DNA of 64,000 bases from Chrysemys picta bellii. Its lineage: Eukaryota > Chordata > Testudines > Emydidae. Under the pieces are notes generated by a model. That model saw only the letters and a program-made list of their open reading frames with translations, was not told the DNA's origin and did not search any database. Position 1 is the first letter of the stretch, and every line of letters begins with the position of its first letter. The position numbers and the translations under genes are program-made. Below, one piece after another: positions 54,301 through 63,428 of the stretch. The stretch covers positions 1-64,000 of the forward strand of contig NW_027052998.1 of assembly GCF_011386835.1 (NCBI RefSeq), read 5' to 3'.

Positions 54301-57300
54301 GTTGGCTGTCAGCACCTCGATCTCCTCGTTGAGCTCCTGCAGGCCCTTCTGCTCCTCCGGGCTCTCCGCCTGCAGCTTTCCCCTCTTCCCCTGCAGCGCC
54401 TCCTGCAGCAGCGCCAGCTCCTCGCGTTTCTGGGGGGCGGGTGGGAAGGAAACGCCTCAGCCGGCGCTGTCCAGGTGCCAGCAGCCTCCCAGCACTCCTG
54501 GCCCTCGGTCATGCTCAGACCACCCAATCCCCACCAGGGCACTGCCCCCCACACCTCACCTTGATCAGCCGCTCCATATCCGCCTCCAGGTTGACGATGG
54601 TCATCTTCTGCATGACAACGTCAAAGATGCGCCGCTCCAGCGACTGCCACTTGAGCCGGGCCGCCTTGCTGAAGGTCTGGCTCATCCCCTTCTTTGGGAA
54701 CTTCTTCCTGCAGTGGGATGGGACATGGTCGGGGGCTTCCACCAGGCGGGCGCTCGGCCATCACGCCCACTAGTGCTCAGGACAGAGGGGCATTTACACA
54801 TCAGGTCTCCAGCCAATGTGGAGAGTCTCACGTGTCAAACCACATGGCAGAGTCGCCCACGATGATAGAGCGATCGTTTCCCGTGTTCCCACAGAACTCC
54901 GCTCCCATCTAACACCCAGGAGCCCGGGGCCTGAGGGCCAAGCAGGGAACGAGGCCGCGGGGGACACAGATTCGGAAGCACTGGTCTGACCTGACGGGCC
55001 GAGCCCCATTCACGGAGGGCGAAGGGTCTCTCAGGAAGTGGTCGATTTTCAGGTTCCACTGGCGCACGATGCTGGAGACCGAGCGAGAGCCGGACTTCGG
55101 TTCCGAGGAGGTGGTGCTGACGGACACCTCCGCACTCGAGTCCAGCATGGCTGGCTTCTGACTCGGCCTCCCAGAGACCGGGTCCGACATGGGCTTGGCC
55201 AGGCGGCGCAGAGCAGAGACCTGGGTGAGAGCAGTGCCTGAGGGCTGGGCCTCCTGGGAACACCCGCAGGGGGCATTGCCCCCCAGCCGCAGAGCGACTC
55301 CAATGCTTCTCAGGTGGCAAAGTGAGCCCGGGAGCAGCTGAGCACCTTTCAAGAGAGCTGAGCCTATCTGGGCTGGGTGAAGGTCCGGTACCCGTGGATA
55401 GCAGTTTCCCCAGAATGCATCAGGAGGGGCTGGGATCGAAGCACCGCACCATCCCGCGAGCTGTACGGGTGCTGGGGCAGGAGGCAGCCTGGACGAGTCA
55501 CGTGACCAACTCAGCTGCCAGGACCCAGCTCCAGGAAGGAGGGAGGGGGACACAGCCTGTTGTGCACAGTCGCACATGGCATGCAGAGAATTCCTCCTTC
55601 CTGACCCCAGAAGATCAGCTGCCCCCGGAGGCAGGCGTTTCCTCCCTCGCAATCACTGTCATCTCCTGCCTGGTTACTCCTGGCCATAAAATCACCAGGC
55701 TCTGTGGGAAATCCACCCCACCCAGGGCCAGCGCCTTGGGAACAACCCAGCATTGGCGGAGCACGACCCACTGGGACAGCAGAGGGGACTATTCCGTCTG
55801 GAGAGGCCCCAGGGCCCTGCCCTGCCAACGGCCCGATCCAGGAGCCAGGCCTCAGCGCCCACCCAGTCACGGCCCCGTGAGTGGCTCTCCAGACCCCCGC
55901 AGGTGCAGGGGCTGGCACTCACCTCCTGGGTTTTCCTTCGCAGCACGATTTCCTGCTGCTGCTTCTGAGACTCCAGCGCCCGGATCTGAAACTGCGCGGG
56001 AGAGAAGCCGAGCCTGTCGAGTCCTGAGTGGGCGTGAGCCGCTAAAGAGGAACCCAGGGTCTGGGGTAGAACCCATGGCAGCAATGGGGGAAGGGGAGGG
56101 GACCCAGGGCTCCCCCACCCCCTTGCCTGGGGCCAGCACATGGCATGTTCTCAGTGCAGGCCATGGGCCAGATTTTGATCTCACCAGCAGCGGTATAAAA
56201 CCTGGAGCAACTGGGGCTAATCGGGATTTATTCTGCTGTAACCGATGGCAGCACTGTGGCATTTGTACCTGTCCTGAGCAGCAACCAGAGATGCAGGAGA
56301 AAGCAATCACCTCCTCTGACCTGGGGAAGGCGGAACCTGCCACCCCACCAGGTGCTGATCTCAAGGGATGGACAGACAGATGGACATGTGGTTGGGAAGG
56401 GGACGTGCTGCGCCTTCAGCAGAGGGAGGAGTCCCCAGACAGACAGTGGGGTGGCTGGTTTCTGCACAGGGTGCCCAGCACACAGCTCCCCAACCAGGCA
56501 GGGTTTTACGCTGTTCTATGCTGCCGGCCCCATTCTTGGCTTCACAGGACCTGCAGGCCTTGGCCGGCCAAGCCGGGCACTGATCCCAGCATCCGGGCAC
56601 CCAGAAGAGCTCTAACACACTGTCGAGCAGAGGTAGGGCAGGATTGAACGTGGAATGTTCTCGATGCAGGTGACGGCTGGATTCACATCGCAGGAGCAGC
56701 AGTGTAAATCTGGAGCGACTCCGCTAATGTCAATGCAGTTACTCCAGATTTACAACGAGCGTAATAGAGAGTGGAATCCGGTCCTCTGTTGGTGCAGCGC
56801 TTGCTCCAGATTTCCCATCGCCTTGCTCAGCCATCCCTGCGGCTCAGCCCCAGCTTTGCAGGGCTCCCCTGCTGCCCCATATCCTGAATGGCCCCACTCC
56901 CTGTCTCAGCCCTGCTCCGTCACAGGGGCTCCCCTGCCCCACCCTGCGTCAGGGACTCTGGGTGCAGGCTGGCTCACCCAGGTAACTGCTCACCTGTGTC
57001 AGGTCCCCTCTCCTGTGCACATCATGCATCAGCGAGGGCTCTCCAGCACCCTCCCCATCTGGTCCCGAGGAGCCTGGCTTGGGGCATCTCCCCAGGAAAG
57101 GCCCAGACCCCTTGGAGAACCCGCACTCCCCGCTGCACCCTGGCCAGCTGGTGTGGGAGCTCAGAGCCAAGTGAGGGGCACAGGCCCCAGCCAGAGCTGC
57201 CCTATCTGCAGAGCCCTGGTGAGGAGCTGGGTTCTCACCTCCTGCCTGCGCTGCTCCTTCTTCAGCTGGGCGATCTCCCGATTCCGCTTGGTCTCCACCA

Positions 57301-60300
57301 GCCGCCTCCACTGCTGCTCCTTCCGCGTCTGCTTCATCAGTGCCACCTGCGGGCCCCCCGACAGCCACACCCAGCATAAGGAGTGTGCACAAGGGGCTGT
57401 GCCCATCCACCGCCCCTCCCCAGTTTGAAGAGCTAGCACAAGCGGGCCATGCCCCTCCAGCCCTCTCCTCCTCTGCCCAGCCAGGTACCTTCGCCTTCTT
57501 CATCTCTGCCACCTCAGCCTGCAGCTTCTTGAGCTCCCGCTCATAGCGCGACTGGTTCTTGAGCAGGCGAGCGTGTTCCTTCTGGGCTGCCTGCAGCTTC
57601 TGCAGGTCCCGATTCATTTCCTTCAGCCGCTTCTCGTAGTCTGCCTTGATCTTATTGGCCTTCTCCTCCGTGTAGCATTCCAAGGTGCCTGAAGGGGGTG
57701 GCGCAGAGACGCTCAGAGTGCCAGGCTAGGCCGAGCCCATCACGCTCCATCCCATCCAGCTGCCCCCTGGACCCACCAGGCCCCCAGGGAAAGCACCCTC
57801 AGTGGGGGGCACTTTAGATTAACTCTTGGCCTCCAGGGACAGGCCTGCCTGGTCCAGCAGCTCAGGAGATGTTCAATGGCCGAGTAGCCCAGAGCAGTCA
57901 TTGCCTGCAAGCTAGAACCATGGGCTAGGGTGTCCCCACTCCGGGGTACTCTCTCTGCACTGGGCACCTCCCTGACCCACTGATCATTTCATACAATTTA
58001 AAGCAAATACAAGTTGTTTAATTAACAATTAATTTTAAAAAAGAATAAGGAAAAATGGGAAAGGTTAAAGGAAAACACATCACCCCGCTCTGTGGCAGGG
58101 AACATCACAACCAGTGTCTCTGGAACGTCAGGGCAGGTCACCGTCTGTTCCTTGTAGGTCCCAGGCTCCTTCTCAGGCCCTGGCTGTGCTGCGGAGACGC
58201 TGCGGGTTGGACACTTGCTCTGGCGGTGGCCCCACGCTCTCAGGCTCTAGGTGGCAGGACCCTTTTTCCCAGCGTCGCCCCCGCCCGGTCAGGGTTATGA
58301 TCCCCCCTCCGAGTCTGGCCTGCAAGGCCTCTTGGCTGAGGCATCTCCCTGTGCTGGGCCCACTGCCCAGGGTCCCCCTCACTCTCCCCAGCTGCTCACC
58401 GCACCCAGCTCCGGACGGCTCCAGCCCCGGCTCCAGCTCCACTCGGCCTCAGCACGGCTGCTGCTGCTGCTCTGCCTTCAGCTCCCTGGGCTGCTTGTCT
58501 GGCGCCTCGGGCTCTGGTTGCTGCAGCTCTGCCCCCAGGACAGCTCTGCTCTCTCTGGGCTGTGCTCTGGCTTTGCGGCTGCAGCTCTGCTCCCAGCAGG
58601 TCAGCTCGGGCAACTGCTCTCTCCTTAGCTCAGCCCCACCCTGTCTGACCCAGGCAATTCCAGCTCACCCGGAGGAGGGGACCCCGCCTGGCCTCCTGAC
58701 TCCCTGATTAGCTGCCCGCCCTGTCAATCAGGCTGATCTGGAGCATTGGCCTCTCCCCATTGTCCCTGGGGACTGTCAGTCTCAGGCTCCTGATTTGCCA
58801 TCGACCCCTCCCCTTTTAGTGCTGGGAGCAGCCAAGCAAAACCCCCCCACTGAATGTTAGTAAGGGGGCAACAGTCCCCTTACACAGGGACAGGGCCCAG
58901 TTTGGGCCTCATTGGGCGCCGGGAGAACCCCAGGGTTTCTCCTGCCAGCGCTGGCTCAGAGGACCCGTGCGATGGGATGAGCAGGGGGGTGGAGGGGGCA
59001 CTGCCCGTACTGAGGTTCTGCAGCACCCGGTCCCTCTCCAGCTGGGTGTCGCGGATCTTGTTCTGCAGCAGGATCAGCTTCTCCTCGTACTGGTGCTTGA
59101 GGGTCTGCAGGCGCCGCTGGCTGTTCTCCAGCTCGTCAGTCAGCTTCTGCTTGATCTCGATCTCGCAGATCAGGTTGGCCAGATCAGCCTGGAAATTCAC
59201 CACTAGAGGTGTGGGGAGAGTCAGGCAGCCAGGCAGTCCCGGGGAGGTCAGGAGGAGAGAGCCAGGCAGTCCTGGGCCGGCCTGGAGAGGGGAGGGGCAG
59301 TGCCTGGCTCACGGGTCCCCTATGGACTCTGGCATTGCAGAGGAAAGGAGGCAGATGAGGCAGGACTCAGAGGGGATGGCATCTCGCTCCTGCGGTCTTA
59401 GCCTTGCCTGGGTAGCCGAAGGCGAATGCGGGGGGCTGAGGAGGAAGGGACAGAGCTTGGCAGCCAGGCCTGTGCCACTGAGCACCAGCTGAGCCGGACC
59501 ACCTTAGCACCCTGACTGGCACCTCGTGCACCTCCAGCCAAGACCTGCCCAGCTCACCCTACAGGCCCACTGCAGCCGCCTACCGCCTCCCCAAAAGGGG
59601 CACAGCCCTGAGTCACTGCAGATATCCCCGGCCCCAGCCTGAGCACAGAGCTGGGCGCCGTGCCCTCCGAGTTACCCTTCTCCTCCGCATCGGAGTCCGA
59701 GTCCACCAGGCTCTCGTCGCTGCCCGAATCCTCGTCCTCATCCTCACAGCCACTCTCCTCCCGCTCCTCCTCCTCCTGGGAAAGAAGCGCAGGGTTAGGG
59801 CAGAGATCAGGAGCCTTCGGCCCCTCTCCTATCGTCGCAGGGGCTCAGGCCTCTCCCCATCCGCCACCCCCAGATGTGGGTGAATTAAAGCGATTGCCTC
59901 GGAAACCAGTGCCAGGCAGAGGCAGGAGAGAGGACGTTTGACCCGGGGCCAGGGGCAGGGCTGATCCCTGTGTGCAAAGGGAGTGGGCCATGTCTGGGGA
60001 GTTCCCCCCACCCTCCCCGCTGAGATGGCAGTTGAAAATGAAGGACCTGATGAGAACCTCCGGGACGGCTGGGGCAGAGGGGACACGGTTCATGGGACAA
60101 AGCCCAGCTGCACGGAAAGGCCTGTGGCTAGTTGCCCTGCCCCACCTGTTGCCAGGGTGTCAGATGGCACAGGGCACTGCCAGGGGGCAGAGGGGACTGT
60201 CCTACCCGCCATCCTTGGCCATGCCCTGTCCCCACTCTCCACACCTAGGCAGGGCCAAACAGCAGCAGACTGGCTGCCCTATGGGGGGTGTTCATGGACC

Positions 60301-62862
60301 CTGCCCCTGCCCCCCGGATCCCCTGCCACTCCCACAGACAGGCTGGGCTTTGCCCCACCTCCCAGGGTGCGGCAGGACACAGCTGCCCCAAGCGCCGGCG
60401 AGGCACAGAGAAGGCCGCTGGCATTCTGGCTAGCAATCGGGCTCCCACCCCGCACTCCACGGGGGAAGCCTCCCCCACCTCCTTGTTCTCATCCGTCTCC
60501 TCCCAGTTCTCCTGCTGCAGCTTTGGCCTCTTCTTAAAGGCCTCCTTCTCCAGGCTGCCAGGAAGAGACGGGATGAACCCCGGTGACAGGGGAGCCCTGG
60601 CACACGGTCCCCTTAGACCATACATCCCCAACACCCTCCATCTCAGAGCCCTTCAGGAACCCAGCTTCACTGCCCTCCAGAGGGACGGGCCAGGCAGTGT
60701 TACCAGATGGGGAGACTGAGGCACAAGGAGGGGAAGGGACTCACCCAAGGTCATGTGGCACGTCAGAGGCAGAGCTGAGAAAAGAACCCAGGAGTCCTGA
60801 TTCTCTGCTGTATGGCTTTGGCTTCCCAGGGATGGGGCAGGACCATGTCTGGACCAGCAGGGCTGATGGGGGCTGGAGGGTACCAGGGCTGGAAGCCAAG
60901 GGACAAGTGGGCATCCCAATAACTATGGTCCTGCCATAATAATGAAGAGCCAGGGGTGGGAGCACCCAGAACAGCCCCCGCCCTCTGTTCCCAGCAAGGA
61001 GTTGGCCATCACCTCTTCCTCCGCTGCCTGGTCTCCTTCTTCAGCCGCTCCAGGTCCTGCTTGGCCCGCCGGAGGACTTCGGTGGCCTCTGCCTCCATGG
61101 AGACCACGGGGCTGCTGAGCGCCCCCAGGCCTGGGCCTGGAGATGAGCCCAGGGAGTACGGGGGCCTGGAGGAGACCCGCGACAGACTCCGGCGGAGCGA
61201 CTCGTTCATGGCTTCGCTCTCCAAGAGCTTTGTCCTGGGGATCGGAGGGGCTTTTGGTTACGGAGATCTGCTGCCCTGGGCAGATGTCCAAACACCCCAG
61301 GGGAAAAGACACCCCCTCCCCCCAACCTCTAAGGAGGGGTGACCAGGAGAGTGTGTATCTGGAACCTAAACTGCCCTCGCTCAGCTCGGACAAAGGGGCT
61401 CAGGGCTCTGCTCCCGGGGAGGGGTGCTGCAGAAGCACATCGCAGGGAAGGAAAGCTGGCATGGCCACCACTAACCATCTGCATGCCTCTCGTGGGAGCA
61501 AAGAGTCACAGCAGATGCCACTGCATGGATTTAGTGCCTTCACTTAGATGGCAATGCAGCCCAGGCCACGTCACAAAGGCCCCAGGGCTTCCCACCAGGT
61601 CTGAACGCTAACGGGAGAGAAGCAACCCTATGGCCGACAGCCAGTTCTCAACAGCCACGGTGATACGCTGACATGGCAGCCTAAGGGTTAATCTTCAGCA
61701 GCGGCTGCGCTAGACACGGTGGGGCACCTCTGTTTTCTAGCATTACGGACAGGGGTCTGGATCCTCAGCGGGAGGGGCGTAAATCGGCATTGCTCCAGGG
61801 ACCCCAGTGGGACAACGCTGATTTTACACCAGCTGAGAATCTGGCCCAGAACGAGCGAGGGGATTCCTGTCTCCGGGGTTGTCAGTTTCTCCAGCACGAA
61901 ATCCACATTTAGGAGCAGCACTAGCTATCAGACTGCATTTCAATGTACCCCTGGGAGGCATTTAAGTCTGGATCAGCCAAGGCTCCAGAGAAAGCTTGGG
62001 AGCACAAGGGCCGGACAGGACGCCCTACAGGATGGAGACATTTCCATCTCGAATGTGGGGCTTTTATTTATATTTCAGCAGCACCGAGAGAGACAGGATC
62101 AAGGCCCTGTTGTGCCAGGTGCTGCACACACCCATGAGATGGGCGCTGCCCCAAAGCGCCGACAATCTCAATGGTCGCATCAGATCAAAGGCAAGAGAGA
62201 GGGGAAGTGACTTACCCAAGGTCATTGGCAGAGCTGCGATGCCAGCCTACTATTTGAACCCAGTGCCCGCGGCACCAGTCACCCAGCCGGGAGCGGCAGA
62301 GCCAGAGAGGGAATCTGGGCCTCCAGAGCCCCAGGTCAGCAGCCCCCCCGCTAGCCCGCACTGCCTCTTTGCAGGTCCTCTCAAGCTGCACGCGATACGC
62401 GGCCCCCCCAGACGGGCAGAAGGAGAGAACGTGACCCACGCCCACCTGAGCTGCTCGATCTCCCGGATGTAGTTCAGGATCAGGGCGCTGATGGCCTCGT
62501 TGCCGTCACCTGGAGGGACAGAATTAGGATCATGGACTAGATCAGAAACACCTAGCAGCTGGGCTGCCAATCAGCTGCCCTTGGACCTGAGCTCTGGGGT
62601 GGCTGTAATTTTCGTGGGACCGATCCGCATGCCCCACCTCGCAGACACGTTCTCCGGAGGTGCCCATCCTCACCTGCCTTGGCCAGTATCAAATTGGCCT
62701 CCTGGCTCTCAGGTGGGTGACCCGGCTGTTGATGGCATCAATGGCCTCCTGCATGGCCTTCACCCTCATGCGCAAGGTGGCGTTCTCCTTCTGGAGCATG
62801 GTGTTCTCCTGGAACAAGTCACTGTAGCCATCGACGCCATCCTCCCCGATCACACGCTTGCC
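36305..62862 (-). CDS. Kinesin family member 21B, 3' part, 26 exons
   Basis: Kinesin-4 family motor that walks to microtubule plus ends and limits their growth, best known in neurons and immune cells. The window holds the region after the motor domain. Running right to left it contains a coiled coil starting [17 protein letters not shown], a helical segment with SLRRSLSR, a basic [12 protein letters not shown] stretch, a Glu/Asp-rich region, a long coiled coil with [17 protein letters not shown] and [19 protein letters not shown], the regulatory coiled coil with [10 protein letters not shown], a Ser/Pro linker with [12 protein letters not shown], and a WD40 propeller ending [17 protein letters not shown]. 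Identity to KIF21B rather than KIF21A is clear from [20 protein letters not shown] and other segments. Phases agree at nearly all junctions. Frame breaks lie near 62708, 46717 and 42723, and part of the propeller is missing between 40750 and 41910. The motor-domain exons lie beyond 64,000. Confidence 0.93.
36360..37726. other. KIF21B last intron
   Basis: GC-rich with an A/G purine tract (about 36860-36960). The minus-strand open frames here are proline/serine-rich shadows. No exon is seen. Confidence 0.5.
37727..37926 (-). CDS. KIF21B WD40 exon
   Basis: The acceptor GCCAG precedes 37926 and the donor GTGAGGG follows 37727. It reads [35 protein letters not shown], then [20 protein letters not shown] and SKHIFTAS plus AG. 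Two blades are visible, one with VKVWN and one with GHDSPINAI. Confidence 0.95.
38355..38515 (-). repeat. Possible old DNA-transposon repeat
   Basis: tggtccaataaaaaagagat followed by cctcaccccccatctctct resembles a dispersed repeat often seen in reptile genomes. It lies in the intron between the WD40 exons. Classification is uncertain. Confidence 0.3.
39443..39613 (-). CDS. KIF21B WD40 exon
   Basis: 57 codons in phase 0 between TTGCAG and [46 protein letters not shown], then [16 protein letters not shown]. The GIKKWD blade end and the [10 protein letters not shown] linker match KIF21B. Confidence 0.95.
39865..39930 (+). mobile_element. tRNA-derived SINE head
   Basis: gatggctcagcac resembles an A box, and gcgggttcaaacctcgcc is a near-perfect B box about 30 bp later. 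The flanks do not pair as an acceptor stem, so this is a SINE rather than a tRNA gene. Confidence 0.5.
40680..40736 (-). CDS. KIF21B WD40 exon, left part only
   Basis: It reads [19 protein letters not shown], then donor GTACCCT. The match to KIF21B stops abruptly just upstream: an acceptor could be ACAG at 40738-40737 or TATAG at 40751, but the preceding blade sequence expected in the same exon (GHxGPVMCLTV) is not present. The exon may be cut by a breakpoint. Confidence 0.7.
41029..41516. mobile_element. hAT element with perfect 8-bp target duplication and internal minisatellite
   Basis: It begins CAGGGCCGGCGCTTCC and ends TGGCGCCGCTCCTG, short inverted termini. The flanks ttcccgcc (41021-41028) and ttcccgcc (41517-41524) are identical. 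It lies in the interval where KIF21B WD40 exons are missing. Confidence 0.85.
41185..41483. repeat. 46-bp minisatellite, about 6.5 copies
   Basis: The unit starts gaccgggagcgtggaaggac and ends ctgaattgccgacgac. Copies differ by gt/ac at one site and by the length of the C-run. Differing C-run length shifts phase from copy to copy, so the frames are not conserved. It sits inside the hAT element. Confidence 0.9.
41910..42090 (-). CDS. KIF21B WD40 exon
   Basis: The acceptor CGCAG precedes 42090 and the donor GTAAGTA follows 41910. It reads (D)[40 protein letters not shown], then [18 protein letters not shown] plus AC. It contains two WD40 strands with WN and WD ends. Confidence 0.95.
42588..42723 (-). 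CDS. KIF21B exon, start of WD40 domain
   Basis: It reads [40 protein letters not shown] and FSGSK plus G, with donor GTGCGCG. The acceptor is AAAG before GGC. The previous exon ends with two codon bases (AG), so one G is missing here: GGGCC instead of GGGGCC at the junction. Confidence 0.85.
42724..44795. other. KIF21B intron
   Basis: Contains worn MIR pieces (for example 43665-43745, gggtcacacggcac on the minus-type arrangement, and near 44195). No exon found. Confidence 0.5.
43665..43745 (-). mobile_element. MIR SINE fragment
   Basis: tggggacacggaggcaaagg and agcccagggtcacacggc are the reversed MIR 3' core (cctcagtttcc / gtgaccttgggc). Short and diverged. Confidence 0.5.
44796..44834 (-). 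CDS. KIF21B short linker exon
   Basis: It completes Lys and reads [12 protein letters not shown] plus AG, with acceptor CCCTAG and donor GTACATA. It is a 39-nt Ser/Asp-rich exon in the linker before the propeller, exactly in phase with the exon upstream. Confidence 0.85.
44835..46684. other. KIF21B intron
   Basis: A CR1-like tail fragment lies near 45030-45110 (agccagaagggactgttac). The rest is GC-rich without an exon or known element. Confidence 0.45.
46685..46797 (-). CDS. KIF21B linker exon with a one-base frame break
   Basis: It reads (R)[27 protein letters not shown], then after a one-base shift [11 protein letters not shown]. It is 113 nt; 114 are needed for phase. The break is at about 46717 (CTCACAGC where ACN AGC is expected). 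The donor GTAAGAG and acceptor CTCAG are normal. The Pro-rich segment lies in the flexible linker. Confidence 0.85.
46905..47455 (+). mobile_element. 5'-truncated CR1 LINE
   Basis: Plus-strand RT C-terminal text ([39 protein letters not shown]) ends in the CR1 tail gattctatgattctatgg. It has one short deletion relative to the 5.9-kb copy. Confidence 0.85.
47561..47635 (-). CDS. KIF21B linker exon
   Basis: The acceptor TTCCAG precedes 47635 and the donor GTGAGTG follows 47561. It completes Phe and reads [20 protein letters not shown] then GQPA plus AG. The [11 protein letters not shown] motif is shared with human KIF21B. Confidence 0.9.
48184..48389 (-). CDS. KIF21B linker exon
   Basis: It reads [55 protein letters not shown] and [13 protein letters not shown] plus TT. 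Acceptor CTACAG, donor GTAAGCC. This Ser-rich segment is strongly conserved in KIF21B. Confidence 0.95.
49087..49144 (-). CDS. KIF21B exon
   Basis: It completes Ser and reads [19 protein letters not shown], with donor GTCAGTT and acceptor CTACAG. Short exon, in phase on both sides. Confidence 0.9.
49637..49697 (-). CDS. KIF21B exon
   Basis: It completes Glu and reads [19 protein letters not shown] plus AG. Acceptor TGCAG, donor GTAAGCG. It contains the acidic [14 protein letters not shown] motif. It carries LT where the human protein I recall lacks those two residues. Confidence 0.9.
50163..50328 (-). CDS. KIF21B regulatory coiled-coil exon
   Basis: It reads [55 protein letters not shown] plus G. 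Acceptor AAACAG, donor GTGGGTG. In KIF21A the corresponding LEGRLKQT segment holds residues changed in congenital fibrosis of the extraocular muscles and contributes to autoinhibition; the same role here is inferred. Confidence 0.95.
50478..51556 (-). mobile_element. Solo LTR (retrovirus-like)
   Basis: On the minus strand it starts TGTGACGTTATTGATC and ends ACATTGTCACA. A TATATAAGG box lies near 51114 and AATAAACC near 50878, the usual promoter-then-polyA order. The flanks acccc and aaccc match at 4 of 5 bases. No internal region. Confidence 0.75.
51779..51880 (-). CDS. KIF21B exon
   Basis: 34 codons, phase 0: [34 protein letters not shown]. Acceptor CCGTAG, donor GTCAGGC. It precedes the regulatory coiled coil. 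Confidence 0.95.
52229..52440. mobile_element. MITE (same family as 2.7 kb)
   Basis: gcaggtttacactgggaact at one end and agcatagacatatacta at the other, with interior cacctccttgggagatgg as in the 2742-3004 copy. Diverged. Confidence 0.5.
52505..52760. mobile_element. Second MITE-like palindromic repeat
   Basis: cattaacggtgcgtccacac at the left, then gtagcagtgtagacattcc and tgtgaatgtctacactctt form an inverted arrangement. The phrase agcagtgtagacattcc recurs in inverted form. Known in reptile genomes as a dispersed repeat. Confidence 0.45.
52830..53115. repeat. A/T-rich repeat with an 18-G run
   Basis: aaatttccattctggtcaaa and tttgaaaaaccacaaaa text resembles a worn hAT-type MITE. It is interrupted by an uninterrupted G run at about 53045-53062, which is prone to sequencing error. 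Confidence 0.4.
54235..54429 (-). CDS. KIF21B coiled-coil exon
   Basis: 65 codons in phase 0: [65 protein letters not shown]. Acceptor CCCCAG, donor GTGCCTG. Heptad-rich. Confidence 0.95.
54560..54707 (-). CDS. KIF21B coiled-coil exon
   Basis: It completes Arg and reads [49 protein letters not shown]. Acceptor CTGCAG, donor GTGAGGT. It is in phase with both neighbours. Confidence 0.95.
54991..55220 (-). CDS. KIF21B exon
   Basis: It reads [76 protein letters not shown] plus AG. Acceptor CCCAG, donor GTCAGAC. Ser-rich break in the coiled coil, typical of KIF21B. Confidence 0.95.
55923..55991 (-). CDS. KIF21B coiled-coil exon
   Basis: 23 codons: [20 protein letters not shown] then TQE. Acceptor GCGCAG, donor GTGAGTG. 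Confidence 0.95.
56672..56785. mobile_element. Old palindromic MITE
   Basis: agtgtaaatctggagcgac and agttactccagatttacaa are inverted counterparts around a short centre. The same family appears near 61745-61862. It lies in a KIF21B intron. Confidence 0.5.
57239..57346 (-). CDS. KIF21B coiled-coil exon
   Basis: 36 codons: [36 protein letters not shown]. Acceptor CGCAG, donor GTGAGAA. Basic coiled coil. Confidence 0.95.
57489..57688 (-). CDS. KIF21B coiled-coil exon
   Basis: It completes Ser and reads [66 protein letters not shown]. Acceptor CTTCAG, donor GTACCTG. Near identical to human KIF21B. Confidence 0.95.
58060..58884 (-). mobile_element. Probable LTR, left edge unclear
   Basis: The minus strand begins TGTAAGGGGACTGTTGCCCC, an LTR start seen in turtle retrovirus-like families, and continues as GC-rich LTR-like sequence. 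Neither the other end nor a target duplication was located. Confidence 0.45.
59011..59202 (-). CDS. KIF21B coiled-coil exon
   Basis: It completes Val and reads [63 protein letters not shown] plus A. Acceptor CTCTAG, donor GTACGGG. Strong heptads. Confidence 0.95.
59676..59775 (-). CDS. KIF21B acidic exon
   Basis: [20 protein letters not shown] then [13 protein letters not shown] plus G. Acceptor TCCCAG, donor GTAACTC. Highly acidic segment between two coiled coils, as in known KIF21 proteins. Confidence 0.9.
60479..60554 (-). CDS. KIF21B exon
   Basis: It completes Ser and reads [20 protein letters not shown] then DENKE. Acceptor TGGCAG, donor GTGGGGG. In phase on both sides. Confidence 0.9.
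60690..60805 (-). mobile_element. MIR SINE
   Basis: gatggggagactgaggcaca and cacccaaggtcatgtggca are the reversed MIR core and tail. In a KIF21B intron. Confidence 0.65.
61013..61234 (-). CDS. KIF21B exon
   Basis: It completes Arg and reads [57 protein letters not shown] then RQRRK plus AG. Acceptor CCCCAG, donor GTGATGG. The SLRRSLSR segment is characteristic. Confidence 0.95.
61745..61862. mobile_element. Old palindromic MITE
   Basis: gtaaatcggcattgctcc and gattttacaccagctgag face each other across a short centre, ending tctggccca. It resembles the copy at 56672. Confidence 0.4.
62055..62300 (-). mobile_element. Worn SINE/MIR-type repeat
   Basis: agtgacttacccaaggtcat and ggcagagctgcgatgccag match the reversed MIR tail region. 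The left part (cagcagcaccgagagagac) looks like the longer reptilian version. Confidence 0.5.
62446..62509 (-). CDS. KIF21B exon
   Basis: It completes Gly and reads [20 protein letters not shown] plus AG. Acceptor CTCCAG, donor GTGGGCG. Coiled coil shared with KIF21A and KIF21B. Confidence 0.95.
62674..62862 (-). CDS. KIF21B exon with a one-base frame break
   Basis: It reads [51 protein letters not shown], then after one missing base [11 protein letters not shown] plus G. It is 189 nt where 190 are needed. The break is at about 62708 (CTGAGAGC, expected CTG NNN AGC). Acceptor CGCAG, donor GTGAGGA. First coiled coil after the motor neck. Confidence 0.9.
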
Positions 62863-62974
62863 CTGCGGGGAGAGGAGAAAGGGAGATGCAGAGAGGGCAA
62901 AGCCACAGCGTCGGTCAGCCCTGGCCAAACCCAGCCAGCCACGTGCTCAATGGTGCCGCACTGAGGAAGATGGG

Positions 62975-63428
62975 TAGGGTAACCCTACGTCCCGTTTCGG
63001 CTGGCACAAGTCCCTTTTTTAAGCCATGTCCCGGGCATCCCGACTTTTTTTTTGGCAAAAGTGGGCATTTGTCTCCAAGGACAAACGGGACAAACACCCA
63101 GTTTTGTCAAGAAAGTGGGGTGCAGAGGAACATGGAGGGGAGGCCGGGATCCAGCGGGGGGCAGGCAGGGCTCAGGTGAGCAGCGATGCTGGCCCCAGCC
63201 TTTGGGAAATAGTCGGCCTATCCCGTATGTGCTTTGCTGCTCGCCCCAGCCCTGTCTACCCTCTGCACAGGGAGGGGGGCTCGCGTGAGCGGCTCAGGCC
63301 AGCCCCACATGGGGGGAGGGACTCAGGCAAGTGGCTCGAGGCAGCCCCGTGGGGGGGGGGGAGGAGGAGGGACTCAGGCCAGTCCCACGGGGTGTTCTGT
63401 TTTCCCTTTGGGAAATATGGTCACCTTA
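62975..63428. mobile_element. hAT MITE with perfect 8-bp target duplication
   Basis: TAGGGTAACCCTACGTCC at the left and tatggtcacctta at the right, a diverged version of the TAGGGTGACC family. The flanks aagatggg (62967-62974) and aagatggg (63429-63436) are identical. Confidence 0.85.

Noticed and set aside
55322..56647. 441-codon plus-strand open frame
   Set aside because: It runs antisense over KIF21B introns and an exon; composition is low-complexity and no family is recognisable.
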